DNA of 64,000 nt from the NCBI RefSeq assembly GCF_001571405.1, contig NZ_BCNX01000009.1:60695-124694 (forward strand), given 5' to 3'. Made by a program: the position numbers and the translations under genes. Below, piece by piece: positions 17,196-25,165 of this stretch. The DNA is from Methanoculleus thermophilus (GTDB taxonomy: Archaea > Halobacteriota > Methanomicrobia > Methanomicrobiales > Methanoculleaceae). Under the pieces are notes generated by a model that did not search any database, was not told the DNA's origin, and saw nothing but the letters and a program-made list of their open reading frames with translations. Numbering within the stretch: the first letter of the stretch is position 1; each line of letters starts with the position of its first letter.

Positions 17196-18510
17196 GGCCT
17201 GAACGGGCGGCCGTCTTGCTCCTCATGGCCACCCTCCTCATCGTCGCGACCGCCCCCGCAGTCTCGGGAGCGGGGGGGCGCCGGAGCACGCGAATGCCGA
17301 CGCTACATCCATCAAGGCTGCCGACAAAAAACCGGTCGACGATGTCACCGCACCCAGGAAGAGTGCAAGCGCCCCCGGTCAGATCAAGAAGAACAACGGC
17401 AAAACGACGCCGCAGGTGACGCCGACCCCCGTCCCCTCCTCCGAGATCCTTGGAGAAGAGATGACCGAGACGCCAACCGGGAGACACATGGAGCCACAGG
17501 AGGAGAGCAGCCGGACAGCCGGCGCCCAATTACCGGGGCCGACCGGGATTGTTCTGGGCCTAACCCTTCTCGCCGGGGCAGCCGTGCTTGGTGCGCGGTA
17601 CCTCAAGCAACCGGAGAAGAGAGGTCCCCACGGCGCTTCGTCGGCGAGCACAATCGTCCTGCAAGACCCAAACCGGACCGTACTCCCTCACCCGGCCGGG
17701 TTCCCGCGCGAACTGAGCGAACGTTACGACCGGATCACCTTCGTCGGGAGAGGCGGGCTCGGACAGGTCTTCTCCGCAGTCAGGCGTGACGACGGCAGGC
17801 CTGTAGCGGTGAAGGTTCCGGTCGCCTACGACGAAGCAACCGGAAAGACCTTCCTGAAGGAGATGCGATTCTGGGAGGAACTGGCGCATCCAAACATCGT
17901 GCAGGTCTACTCGGTCAACATCCTCCCTGTCCCGTACGTCGAGATGGAGTACCTGCCCCAAAGTCTCACAGACCTCGATAAACCCCTCCTGCCGAAGACC
18001 GCCGCCCGGATTGCCGCCGGCATTCTCGCCGGGCTGGCTTATGCCCACAAACGGGGGATCGTCCATCGAGACATCAAGCCCGGGAACATCCTTCTTGCGG
18101 AGGACCTGACGCCGAAGATCGCCGACTGGGGCATGAGCACGAGGCCTGAAGAGACACGGGAGAATGGCACCGCCGGATTCACCCTCGCCTACGCGGCCCC
18201 GGAGCAGATCGCCCCGGAGCAGTTCGGGAGGACCGGGCCCGCAACCGACATCTACCTGTTCGGTGTCGTCTTCTACGAGATGGTTACAGGAAAACTTCCT
18301 TACGCCTCCGAGGGCATCGCCGGGATTACCGGAGCGATCCTGAACGCGCAGCCCGCGCCACCGTCTGATCTTGACCCTGCCCTAGCCAGGTTTGATGAGA
18401 TCATCCTCCGCTGCCTCGCAAAGACACCCACCGACCGTTACCAATCCGCCGGAGAGGCGCTCGATGCGATCGAGACCGTGGTGAGGGAGACTGGCTACGG
18501 ACGGGCGTGA
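17192..18510 (+). CDS. membrane Ser/Thr protein kinase, frame broken at a G7 tract
   Basis: Two frames combine into one sensible protein. The first begins at the ATGA overlap with the FHA gene and encodes a signal peptide (MRPERAAVLLLMATLLIVAT). At the G7 run (17272-17278) a minus-one shift is needed to enter the second frame. That frame gives a polar Ala/Pro/Lys linker, a membrane helix (GIVLGLTLLAGAAVLGARYL) and a Hanks-type kinase. Kinase motifs are GRGGLGQVFSA, VAVKVP, HRDIKPGNIL, ADWG and APE. If intact, sensor part outside, kinase inside. The shift may be a real mutation, a phase-variable tract, programmed slippage or a sequence error. An in-frame GTG at 17416 could yield a shortened, still membrane-anchored kinase. 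Confidence 0.78.
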
Positions 18511-18789
18511 AGGGGGCCTGAACGCCAGGGTGATGCAGGATTTCACCAATTTGCCTCCGCCCATACTTCCTTTTGCAGTCGACCCATACGTGAGTGCAGG
18601 ACCGCCCGGCCCGGTCGCAGACCGGGCCTGAACACTAGGCCCTGCTCGAGACCGTGAGTGGAGCCACCTGCATCGCCATCCAGATCGCTCGTCCGTCGTA
18701 GCAGTCGGGTGGGTCCAGGGTACGGTGCAGCGGTTGCTGCAGACGGAAATTCAAATTTAGAGGGCCAGATCAAGAATTGGACGATAGAA
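18511..18789. other. gene-free stretch after the kinase, with a strong hairpin
   Basis: No credible gene. It contains a 9-bp hairpin at 18608-18628 and two similar gggcctgaac segments (near 18515 and 18623), suggesting a short degenerate repeat. Confidence 0.45.
18608..18628. repeat. 9-bp stem, 3-base loop hairpin
   Basis: GGCCCGGTC-GCA-GACCGGGCC is a perfect inverted repeat in the gap after the kinase gene. No T tract follows, so it may be a palindromic unit or RNA-stabilising hairpin rather than a terminator. Confidence 0.5.
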
Positions 18790-18811
18790 AACTACGAAAA
18801 TTATCGTAGTT
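18790..18811. promoter_or_regulatory. inverted repeat upstream of the SIMPL gene, possible operator
   Basis: AACTACGA and TCGTAGTT are perfectly complementary 8-base arms separated by aaatta. They sit just upstream of an AT-rich TATA-like stretch (gatatttattttta, 18818-18831) that would drive the SIMPL gene. Such placement is typical of a regulator binding site upstream of BRE/TATA. Confidence 0.5.
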
Positions 18812-18857
18812 AAAGGAAGATATTTATTTTTACCCATTCAAGAGATGATTGACGCTT

Positions 18858-19619
18858 ATGCGAGGAAAGATAGTACTTCTGGGGATCGCCCTGATGGTCC
18901 TCTGCGCAGCGGTGATCGGTAGTGTCACCGCACAGACGCCAGAGCCGGCGGAGTCAAAAGAAAAGTTAATCCATGTCTCCGGTACGGGCAAAGTGACGAC
19001 AACACCCGACCAGGCCATCATATTGTTCTCAGTCGAGACCGAGCATGCCGACGTCAAGACTGCACAGCAGCAGAACGCAGAGAAGATGGACGCCGTGATC
19101 AAAGCCTTAAAGAAGGCAGGGATCCCGGAGAAAGATATCAGGACCGCGAGTTACAACATCATCCCGGTGACCGGGGAGAACAACAGGCCTCTTTCCTCCG
19201 AGACGGGGGCATCTGATCTGAAGATCCAGTTCTACCGCGTCATCAACACTCTTGAGGTCACGCTCAATGACGTAGACCGTGCCGGTGAGATCGTCGACCT
19301 TGCGGTCGAGAACGGTGCAAACCGGGTCGACCGGTTCGCGTTCACCCTGAGTGATGAAAAGCAGCAGCAGTTCAGGTCGCAGGCCCTGACCGCCGCTGTC
19401 GCGCAGGCGCGGAGCGACGCAGACGCGGTTGCCGCAGCCCTCGGCAAGAGGATCATCGATGTCAAAGAGGTCAACGTCGGGAGCAGTTACATCCCGCTGG
19501 CATACGACAGCCGCTTCATGAGCATGGAGAAGGCAGCCGGCGTAGCGGCCCCGACCCCGCTCGAGGCCGGTGAGATCGACGTGACCGCAACCGTCTCAAT
19601 CTCCTACGTCATCTCCTGA
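18858..19619 (+). CDS. exported SIMPL-domain (DUF541) protein
   Basis: The 253-residue protein starts at MRGKIVLLGIALMVLCAAVI, a signal peptide with a likely cut after SVTA. The SIMPL domain follows: LIHVSGTGKVTTTPDQAIILFSVET at 35-60, KKAGIPEKDIRTASYNIIPV near 95, and the C-terminal GEIDVTATVSISYVI. Members are periplasmic or extracytoplasmic and form rings; a general cell-envelope stress role is reported for some, but the biochemical role is unsettled. An upstream TTG in frame is less likely than this ATG. It is preceded by an inverted repeat and TATA element. Confidence 0.88.
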   Translation: MRGKIVLLGIALMVLCAAVIGSVTAQTPEPAESKEKLIHVSGTGKVTTTPDQAIILFSVETEHADVKTAQQQNAEKMDAVIKALKKAGIPEKDIRTASYNIIPVTGENNRPLSSETGASDLKIQFYRVINTLEVTLNDVDRAGEIVDLAVENGANRVDRFAFTLSDEKQQQFRSQALTAAVAQARSDADAVAAALGKRIIDVKEVNVGSSYIPLAYDSRFMSMEKAAGVAAPTPLEAGEIDVTATVSISYVIS

Positions 19620-19767
19620 TCCCCCTCACAACTCCCCTTTTTGTCTGCAGGTCCGGGCGCTCTCTGGCCCCGGGCCAGCCTCCGATCTACCCCATCGGGA
19701 AAGCACGATCTATCCCGAGGAGAGATCGGGTATTGAGCCTATCCTAGCCCGCTTTCATCGTTATCCC

Positions 19768-20135
19768 GTGGATACCTGGCCACTCTATGATGCCGGGGAG
19801 CGAGAGGAGATGTCCTGTTTGAAAACGTGGAGGCGCTCGGGGCCAATTTTACCAAGAGCCAATACCCCGTCTTCTCCCATGACCGCATCGGCGGGGCCGC
19901 TACGGTTCTGGCCGGGAGTCCATCGATGGAAGCCTATGCCCACGATGCCGTCTCGGAAAAGACCCTCGGACTGATCTGGAGTCACACTGAGCCCCGGGAC
20001 ATACGTGAGTGGACGGAGATCGCAGACGGCATCGCTGTAACCGGGCCGCTCGTGGTGACCACGCCGAACGGTTATCCCGTCGTCACAGGCTGTGCGCATC
20101 CGCACATCAGCCGGATCGTCGAACGGGGATCATAG
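19768..20135 (+). pseudogene. decayed metallo-beta-lactamase-fold gene
   Basis: The second half of this stretch reads ENVEALGANFTKSQYPVFSH, then GGAATVLAG, and later ITGPLVVTTPN-like residues and VVTGCAHPHISRIV. These match the middle and end of MBL-fold proteins of the ribofuranosylaminobenzene-phosphate synthase-like group. The preceding piece (WPLYDAGEREEM) is in another frame, so at least one frameshift lies near 19810. The metal motif expected after VFSH (HxHxDH) is reduced to SHDRIGGA, and the N-terminal part is missing. The gene appears dead. Confidence 0.65.
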
Positions 20136-20321
20136 GTTGGACCGGTTCGGGGCGTCTGTCGTGGAGGAGGGTATTGAAACACTCGCCGGAGTTGCTTACC
20201 TCTCGCCATTCTCACTGCACCGATAAGATCGAAAAACTGCAGGCGCGGTGTCCGGAGTCGTTTCGATCAGGCGGGATCGGGATAGTGCATCAGGTCTAAA
20301 AAGATTAGGGGGTTGAAGACC

Positions 20322-21197
20322 TCACTCGATCTCATCCCTTCCAATAATCTCATACCCCTCGGCACTCGGGTTTTTAATCCCCAGGTCATCCGCAAACCAG
20401 AGTATGCGCTGTGGGAGGGGAACATCGATGCCATTCGCTTCGAGCGCCTGCCTGATCTTCAGGAGGAGGTCAATCCTCACATCCCACCACTTCCAGGCCG
20501 GTGTCCAGATCCGGACGTCCAGGTTGAGACCGCGATCACCGATACTGTCAAGGAAGACCATGGGGGCCGGGTTCTTCAGTGCAAAGGGGTGGGCCGCGAT
20601 GACCTCTTTTGTGATTCGGATCGCCGCATCGACGTCATCCTTATACCGGATTGGGATCTGGTACGTAAACCTCCGGGCAGGGTTGTTGACGTAGTTTGTG
20701 ATATTTGACGTAAAGGCCTTCTCGTTCGGGATCCGGACGTAGATCCCATCATACGTCTTGAGAACCGTCGAGAGGACGCGGATATCCTCAACAATGCCGT
20801 TTATGCCGGCGATATTTACATTATCCCCAAGTTTGATCGGCCGCTCAAACATCAAAAAGAGGCCGGAGATCAGGTTCGAGACGACGCTCTGGCTGGCAAA
20901 ACCGATGACCAGACCGGCAACTCCCCCGGCCACCAGAAGGCCGGAGAGGTCGAAGCTGAGTTGCGGGAGAGCGATGACGAACGCCCAGAGGATAATGATG
21001 TAGTAGATCAGTTTTGTGAGCAGCTCAGACTCGTTCTTGGGCAGCCGCTCAGCAAGGAGTCTGCGGGCGTTTATCGAGACGACTTTCGCGACGATCACGC
21101 CGATGATGAGGGCGATGGCAAAGTACAGGACGTTCCCGAGGGTGATATTGCCAACCCCAATAGAACTATCCAGGATCTCAGTCACGTTAAATGCCAT
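20322..21197 (-). CDS. small mechanosensitive channel (MscS family)
   Basis: This 291-residue channel opens under membrane tension to release solutes. Two or three N-terminal membrane helices are followed by the pore helix TM3, rich in Gly and Ala: LLVAGGVAGLVIGFASQSVVSNLISGLFL. The beta domain motif is ERPIKLGDNVNI, and VYVRIPNEK-like residues follow. The start is taken as the ATG that shares a base with the DUF432 stop (TGATG); an earlier GTG exists. The coupled DUF432 gene suggests a shared function at the membrane. Confidence 0.92.
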   Translation of the reverse strand: MAFNVTEILDSSIGVGNITLGNVLYFAIALIIGVIVAKVVSINARRLLAERLPKNESELLTKLIYYIIILWAFVIALPQLSFDLSGLLVAGGVAGLVIGFASQSVVSNLISGLFLMFERPIKLGDNVNIAGINGIVEDIRVLSTVLKTYDGIYVRIPNEKAFTSNITNYVNNPARRFTYQIPIRYKDDVDAAIRITKEVIAAHPFALKNPAPMVFLDSIGDRGLNLDVRIWTPAWKWWDVRIDLLLKIRQALEANGIDVPLPQRILWFADDLGIKNPSAEGYEIIGRDEIE

Positions 21198-21898
21198 CAG
21201 TATCCCCACTCCATCAGGTAACCCCGGTCAATCATCGGGATCTTGCGGGCTACATGCAGTTCAATGGCCTTTGCCATGCCTGGCCGAAGTGGTTTATCGG
21301 CGAAGTTCGTCTCCGCAAGCGTCCTCGCGATGATCTTCATCGACGCAGAGATCGCAACAATCTCATCGTAGTAGATCTTCATATCGGTGGTGTCAAAGAC
21401 CGCATATGAGACCTCTGCCCACTCGGTGTACGCGTTATGGATGGAGAGTTCCATCACCCCTTCACGAAGGGGCTCGACCGGTGGGATCTCCGGGTAAATC
21501 TCGCTCTTGTACCAGCGGGCAATGAGCCCATCCGTAGGCGAGCCGTAGAGCGTGAACTTCTGGCTGCCGAGACCGAAGATATCAAGCACCCTGATGTCCT
21601 TTGCAGATTCTAAGAAGACCCCCATCTCGATGGGGAACTTCAAGTAGACCGTCTGAGTGGCTCCTGGTTCGACGACAATCGGAGGGAACTCTATCTGCAG
21701 GAAGTTGGTGATATCCTCAGGGAGGTTGTGCGGCTCCACTGGATTGATGATAAACTCACCCGTCTTTGAGACCAGAACTCGCTCAAACGTCCGTCCTTCG
21801 CACCGGCGCCGGTAGGTCAGAAGACCGTTATTCATCTCGGTTTCCACCAGAATGTCCCCACATTCTCGGCGAAATGTACCATAATAGCGCCCGAACAT
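21197..21898 (-). CDS. DUF432 family protein
   Basis: This 233-residue protein of the uncharacterised DUF432 family starts MFGRYYGTF. Segments include RTFERVLVSKTGEFIINPVEP, then FLQIEFPPIVVEPGATQTVYLKFPIE (a beta-sandwich-like stretch) and the C-terminal KIIARTLAETNFADKPLRPG. No membrane helix or catalytic motif is visible. Its stop and the MscS start share one base, so translation is coupled. The pairing suggests that DUF432 modulates or accompanies the channel, but the role is unknown. Confidence 0.82.
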   Translation of the reverse strand: MFGRYYGTFRRECGDILVETEMNNGLLTYRRRCEGRTFERVLVSKTGEFIINPVEPHNLPEDITNFLQIEFPPIVVEPGATQTVYLKFPIEMGVFLESAKDIRVLDIFGLGSQKFTLYGSPTDGLIARWYKSEIYPEIPPVEPLREGVMELSIHNAYTEWAEVSYAVFDTTDMKIYYDEIVAISASMKIIARTLAETNFADKPLRPGMAKAIELHVARKIPMIDRGYLMEWGY

Positions 21899-22355
21899 CA
21901 CTATTCCTATACAGATACTCAAATATTAAGTTGCTCGACTGAGCGTGAAATGCCGCCCTTTGCGTTGCCGGACGCTCCAAAAAATAACTGCTAAAATATT
22001 TATATTCAGTTTTTACCATCAAGTAAAAAGCGAATAATAAGAATGCCATCAGTTATGACAGGAAGAAATCTGATAATGCATAAATAGTAAACTACCAATC
22101 TAGCATATTCCAGAGTGAATAAACAGACACTCTTTTAAGTGGATCTTCCAGATACTCTTCTACGCATCTGCCACCAGACTGATGATACGCCGCACCTTCT
22201 TTGCCATCTTAGAGTGATCGAACACGAAGGCGCGCGAGCATCGTAGGGGATAGAAAGATAGTAATAAGCGTGAGGCACCATGCCTGCCGGCAGGTAGGAG
22301 GTCGCGCTCAAAGGGGGCATGCACAGGTAACTGGGCCGAGAACTGTTTCCAGGTG
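21899..22355. other. gene-free stretch upstream of the PAS kinase gene
   Basis: About 450 bases. It holds AT-rich sequence at 21975-22100, a 12-bp palindrome CCTGCCGGCAGG at 22283-22294, and a minus-strand open end (22160-22250) reading FVFDHSKMAKKVRRII with a stop. The latter looks like the tail of a lost gene. No intact gene is recognised. Confidence 0.45.
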
Positions 22356-23837
22356 ATGTATGTGAAGGCAAACCAGGAAGAAATCAAGGATACTATAAGT
22401 CACGGCCAGATACCCTTGAGCATCTTCAATCACCTCCAGCAACCGGCACTTGTTCTCGACTGCGAGGGTCGGGTAATCGTCTGGAACGAAGGAATGGTGC
22501 AATACACAGGGATTTCTGCTGAGGAAATGATTGGGAGGGGCAGTTACGCCCATGGGAAAGCATTGTTCGGCGAGCGCCGCCCCACACTGGCGGACTGTAT
22601 TCTATCGCATGACGAACCCAGGAGCGACCACTACCCCCTGCTCCCGCACGAGGGAGAGGGGACGCTCGCCAAGTCACAGATCACTCTCGCATCCGGCAGA
22701 GAGATCGTCTGCATGGCTGCGCCCCTCTGCGACGCCGATGGCCAGCAGGTTGGAGCGATTGAGATCTTCCAGGATCTGCCCCACGCACCGTCGGCCGAAG
22801 ACCCCTCCGAGATTTCGCAGGAACAGGTTCAGATCCTGGCAAATTCGCTGCCGGATATGATCTTCACGCTTAACCGGAAAGGTGTTTTCACCCAGTTCTT
22901 CTGGACCAGCGCTCGGAACGAGGGCATAAACCCGGATGATATCGTAGGAAAGACTCCTTACGATCTGTTTCCGCCCAGGGAGGCGGAATTCCTGATCGAT
23001 GCAGCGCGCCGGGTTATCGAGGCGGGAGAGAGAGTATCAGAGACATGGTCATTTCCATGGCACGGAGATCAGCGGTCGTTTATGGTCACCATGAATCCCC
23101 TGCACAACTCGACAGGGAAGATTGTGGCGGCCACCGGGGTCAGCCGTGATATCACAAGAGACCTCCTCTGCGAACGAGTTCTCCAGGAGACCAGCCAGTT
23201 CTCCAACCTCTATCTCGATCTGCTTGGTACCGATATCTACAATACTCACATGGTTGCAGCGACGATCATTGAGATGCTCCGGGAACGACTCTCCGGCGAA
23301 GAAGCGGAACTCGCTCAAAGGGTCAAGATCACGATCGAGCAGGGAATAAACGTCATCAAGAATGTTGAACTCTTAAATACGCTCAACAAACATCAGATCC
23401 GCCTGGAGCCGATTGATCTCGACTGTGTTATCCGCGACCAGATACGGCGCTACGCAGGCATCGATATCCGGTATGAGGCGAAAAGTCATATGGTCTGGGC
23501 AAGCCCCCTCCTTGAGCACGTCATATCCAACCTGATCAGCAACTGCATCAAGTTTGGCGGCATGAAGGTGCGGATCGAGATATCCGTCATAGAGACCGCA
23601 GATATTGTGACGCTCTCGGTCGCAGATAACGGGATCGGTATCCCGGATCACTTAAAACCCAACATCTTCGACCGATTCAATCGTGAGGGGAAATCCACGC
23701 CCGGAAGTAGGGGACTGGGGCTCCATATCGTTAAAACCCTGGTTACCCGGTATGGGGGACGTGTCTGGGCATCGGACAGGGTTCCTGGCAAACCCGAGGA
23801 AGGGGCAGCAATAAAGATAATCCTGCAGAAATGCTAG
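22356..23837 (+). CDS. PAS-domain sensor kinase lacking the H-box histidine
   Basis: This cytosolic protein of about 493 residues has two PAS domains: roughly 20-130 (ALVLDCEGRVIVWNEGMVQY) and 155-275 (SLPDMIFTLNRKGVFTQFFW). A four-helix dimerisation segment and a HATPase domain follow (NLISNCIKFGG N-box, VADNGIGIPDHL G1, SRGLGLHIVKTL G2). In related methanogen kinases the phosphate-accepting His lies in a segment like DLMxHDINN. Here the matching segment is DLLGTDIYN, with Thr292 instead. ATP binding looks intact, so it may bind ATP, act on another protein, or accept phosphate elsewhere. Start uncertain (GTG at 22353 or ATG at 22356). No response regulator is adjacent. Confidence 0.82.
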   Translation: MYVKANQEEIKDTISHGQIPLSIFNHLQQPALVLDCEGRVIVWNEGMVQYTGISAEEMIGRGSYAHGKALFGERRPTLADCILSHDEPRSDHYPLLPHEGEGTLAKSQITLASGREIVCMAAPLCDADGQQVGAIEIFQDLPHAPSAEDPSEISQEQVQILANSLPDMIFTLNRKGVFTQFFWTSARNEGINPDDIVGKTPYDLFPPREAEFLIDAARRVIEAGERVSETWSFPWHGDQRSFMVTMNPLHNSTGKIVAATGVSRDITRDLLCERVLQETSQFSNLYLDLLGTDIYNTHMVAATIIEMLRERLSGEEAELAQRVKITIEQGINVIKNVELLNTLNKHQIRLEPIDLDCVIRDQIRRYAGIDIRYEAKSHMVWASPLLEHVISNLISNCIKFGGMKVRIEISVIETADIVTLSVADNGIGIPDHLKPNIFDRFNREGKSTPGSRGLGLHIVKTLVTRYGGRVWASDRVPGKPEEGAAIKIILQKC

Positions 23838-23925
23838 CCGGTTGATTAAAGCAATTCGAGTACTCAGATATATATCCCTCAAGCGACTATATCATACCGC
23901 ATCATTCCCATTGGGGACTGCTTCA

Positions 23926-24366
23926 ATGATCCGAACCATAAGTTTCAAAGAACGACGATATATCGAAGAGTTGAGAATCCTCACCCGGGCGACCGCGCTG
24001 GACTGCATCATCGATGAACGCTTCGACCGCGTGGTCTACCTTATAAAAGAAGGAGATATGGGCCTCGCTATCGGCCGGAAAGGCAGCAATATCAAAAAGA
24101 TGCAGAGGGTCCTCGGGAAACGTGTAGAAATGGTCGAATATTCTCCAGAGATTGAAAAGTTTGCGAAGAATGTATTTAAGCCGGCCGATGTCGTCGGGAC
24201 CAACAAAGGCGACAACGGGAGGCTCACTGTCTATGTGAAACCGGGTGACCTTGGCATCGCCATCGGGAAAGGCGGATGCACCATCGAGAAAGCACGTATC
24301 CTCATCTCCCGGTACTTCAATACCGACCTAGGCGAGGTGCTCACAGCAGGAGATGCCCATGCGTGA
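23926..24366 (+). CDS. NusA-like protein with two KH domains
   Basis: This 146-residue archaeal NusA-type protein is made of two KH domains. The first GxxG loop is AIGRKGSNIKKMQ near residue 51 and the second is AIGKGGCTIEKAR near 110; both are intact RNA-binding loops. The start is MIRTISFKERRY; the open frame extends upstream without similarity. Typical archaeal nusA lies between rpoA2 and rps12. Here the neighbour is hisE, overlapping by eight bases, so this may be a paralogue or a relocated gene. Its bases of action (termination, RNA binding) are inferred from family. Confidence 0.85.
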   Translation: MIRTISFKERRYIEELRILTRATALDCIIDERFDRVVYLIKEGDMGLAIGRKGSNIKKMQRVLGKRVEMVEYSPEIEKFAKNVFKPADVVGTNKGDNGRLTVYVKPGDLGIAIGKGGCTIEKARILISRYFNTDLGEVLTAGDAHA

Positions 24367-24652
24367 CTGGAACATCCTAGAAGAGCTCTGGCAGGTCATT
24401 CAGGATCGGGCCGAGCACCCGTCGGCCGAGAGTTACGTCAGTTCGATCCTGACCCACAGGAAAGGGGTCGATAAATCCCTGGAGAAGGTTGGTGAAGAGG
24501 CGGTCGAGTTCATCATTGCTGCAAAGAATCAGGTCCCGGAAAGGACGATATCGGAAGCTGCCGATCTCCTCTTCCACTTTTTGGTAGCACTTAAAGCATC
24601 CGGCACCGATGTGGCGGATGTACTCGACGAGCTTGCCGCACGTCGAAAGTAA
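24359..24652 (+). CDS. hisE: phosphoribosyl-ATP pyrophosphatase
   Basis: HisE performs the second step of histidine synthesis, hydrolysing phosphoribosyl-ATP to phosphoribosyl-AMP. The all-alpha MazG-like protein of 97 residues shows SYVSSILTHRKGVDKSLEKVGEEAVEFIIAAK, with the EExxE metal-binding motif, and EAADLLFHFLVAL. Two ATGs compete; the one at 24359 lies eight bases after AGGAG and is preferred over 24353. It overlaps the NusA-like gene. No other his genes are nearby. Confidence 0.92.
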   Translation: MRDWNILEELWQVIQDRAEHPSAESYVSSILTHRKGVDKSLEKVGEEAVEFIIAAKNQVPERTISEAADLLFHFLVALKASGTDVADVLDELAARRK

Positions 24653-24672
24653 GAGAGGGCCCTCCCGGTGGA

Positions 24673-25119
24673 TTAGAGGTACTCCTTTAAGTCCACCATC
24701 CTCGGGAGGTCATCCTTCTTCACTGCTGCGGACTCCACAACAGTGTCCTCAATCATGATGGGAGCACGGTAGCGCAGAGCGATGGCTATCCCATCACTGG
24801 GCCGGCAATCCATGATCTCAGTGCGGGAGCCCTGCCGGAGGAGGAGTTTGGCATAGAAGACACCCTCCTCCAGGGAATCGATGTGCAGAGCATCCAGAGT
24901 TATGTCAAAATTTCGAAACAGCTCAACGATGAGGTCGTGGGTGATAGGCCGGGGCAGCATCTCACTATTGAGCGCGTTGTTGATCGAGATTGCCTCCCAG
25001 AGCCCGACATATATGGGTATCGTGCTGTCGCCCCCGGCATCCAGGACGACTGTCGGTGCTGCCCCCATCTCGCTCACCGACATGAACACGCCCTGAACCC
25101 TACAACTTTGAGCCGCCAT
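24673..25119 (-). CDS. bifunctional-nuclease family protein (DUF151)
   Basis: This 148-residue protein of the BFN/DUF151 family shows PTVVLDAGGDSTIPIYVGLWEAISI near residue 22, then DLIVELFRNFDITLDALHID, and the hallmark SRTEIMDCRPSDGIAIALRYRAPI near 97. Members have been reported to have nuclease activity in some organisms, but the archaeal role is not established. It is convergent with hisE and stands alone, with an AT-rich promoter at 25120-25160. Confidence 0.88.
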   Translation of the reverse strand: MAAQSCRVQGVFMSVSEMGAAPTVVLDAGGDSTIPIYVGLWEAISINNALNSEMLPRPITHDLIVELFRNFDITLDALHIDSLEEGVFYAKLLLRQGSRTEIMDCRPSDGIAIALRYRAPIMIEDTVVESAAVKKDDLPRMVDLKEYL

Positions 25120-25165
25120 GTGATCACCAGTTCATAAGTTTAATGAGGTTTAAATCTTGGGGTCT

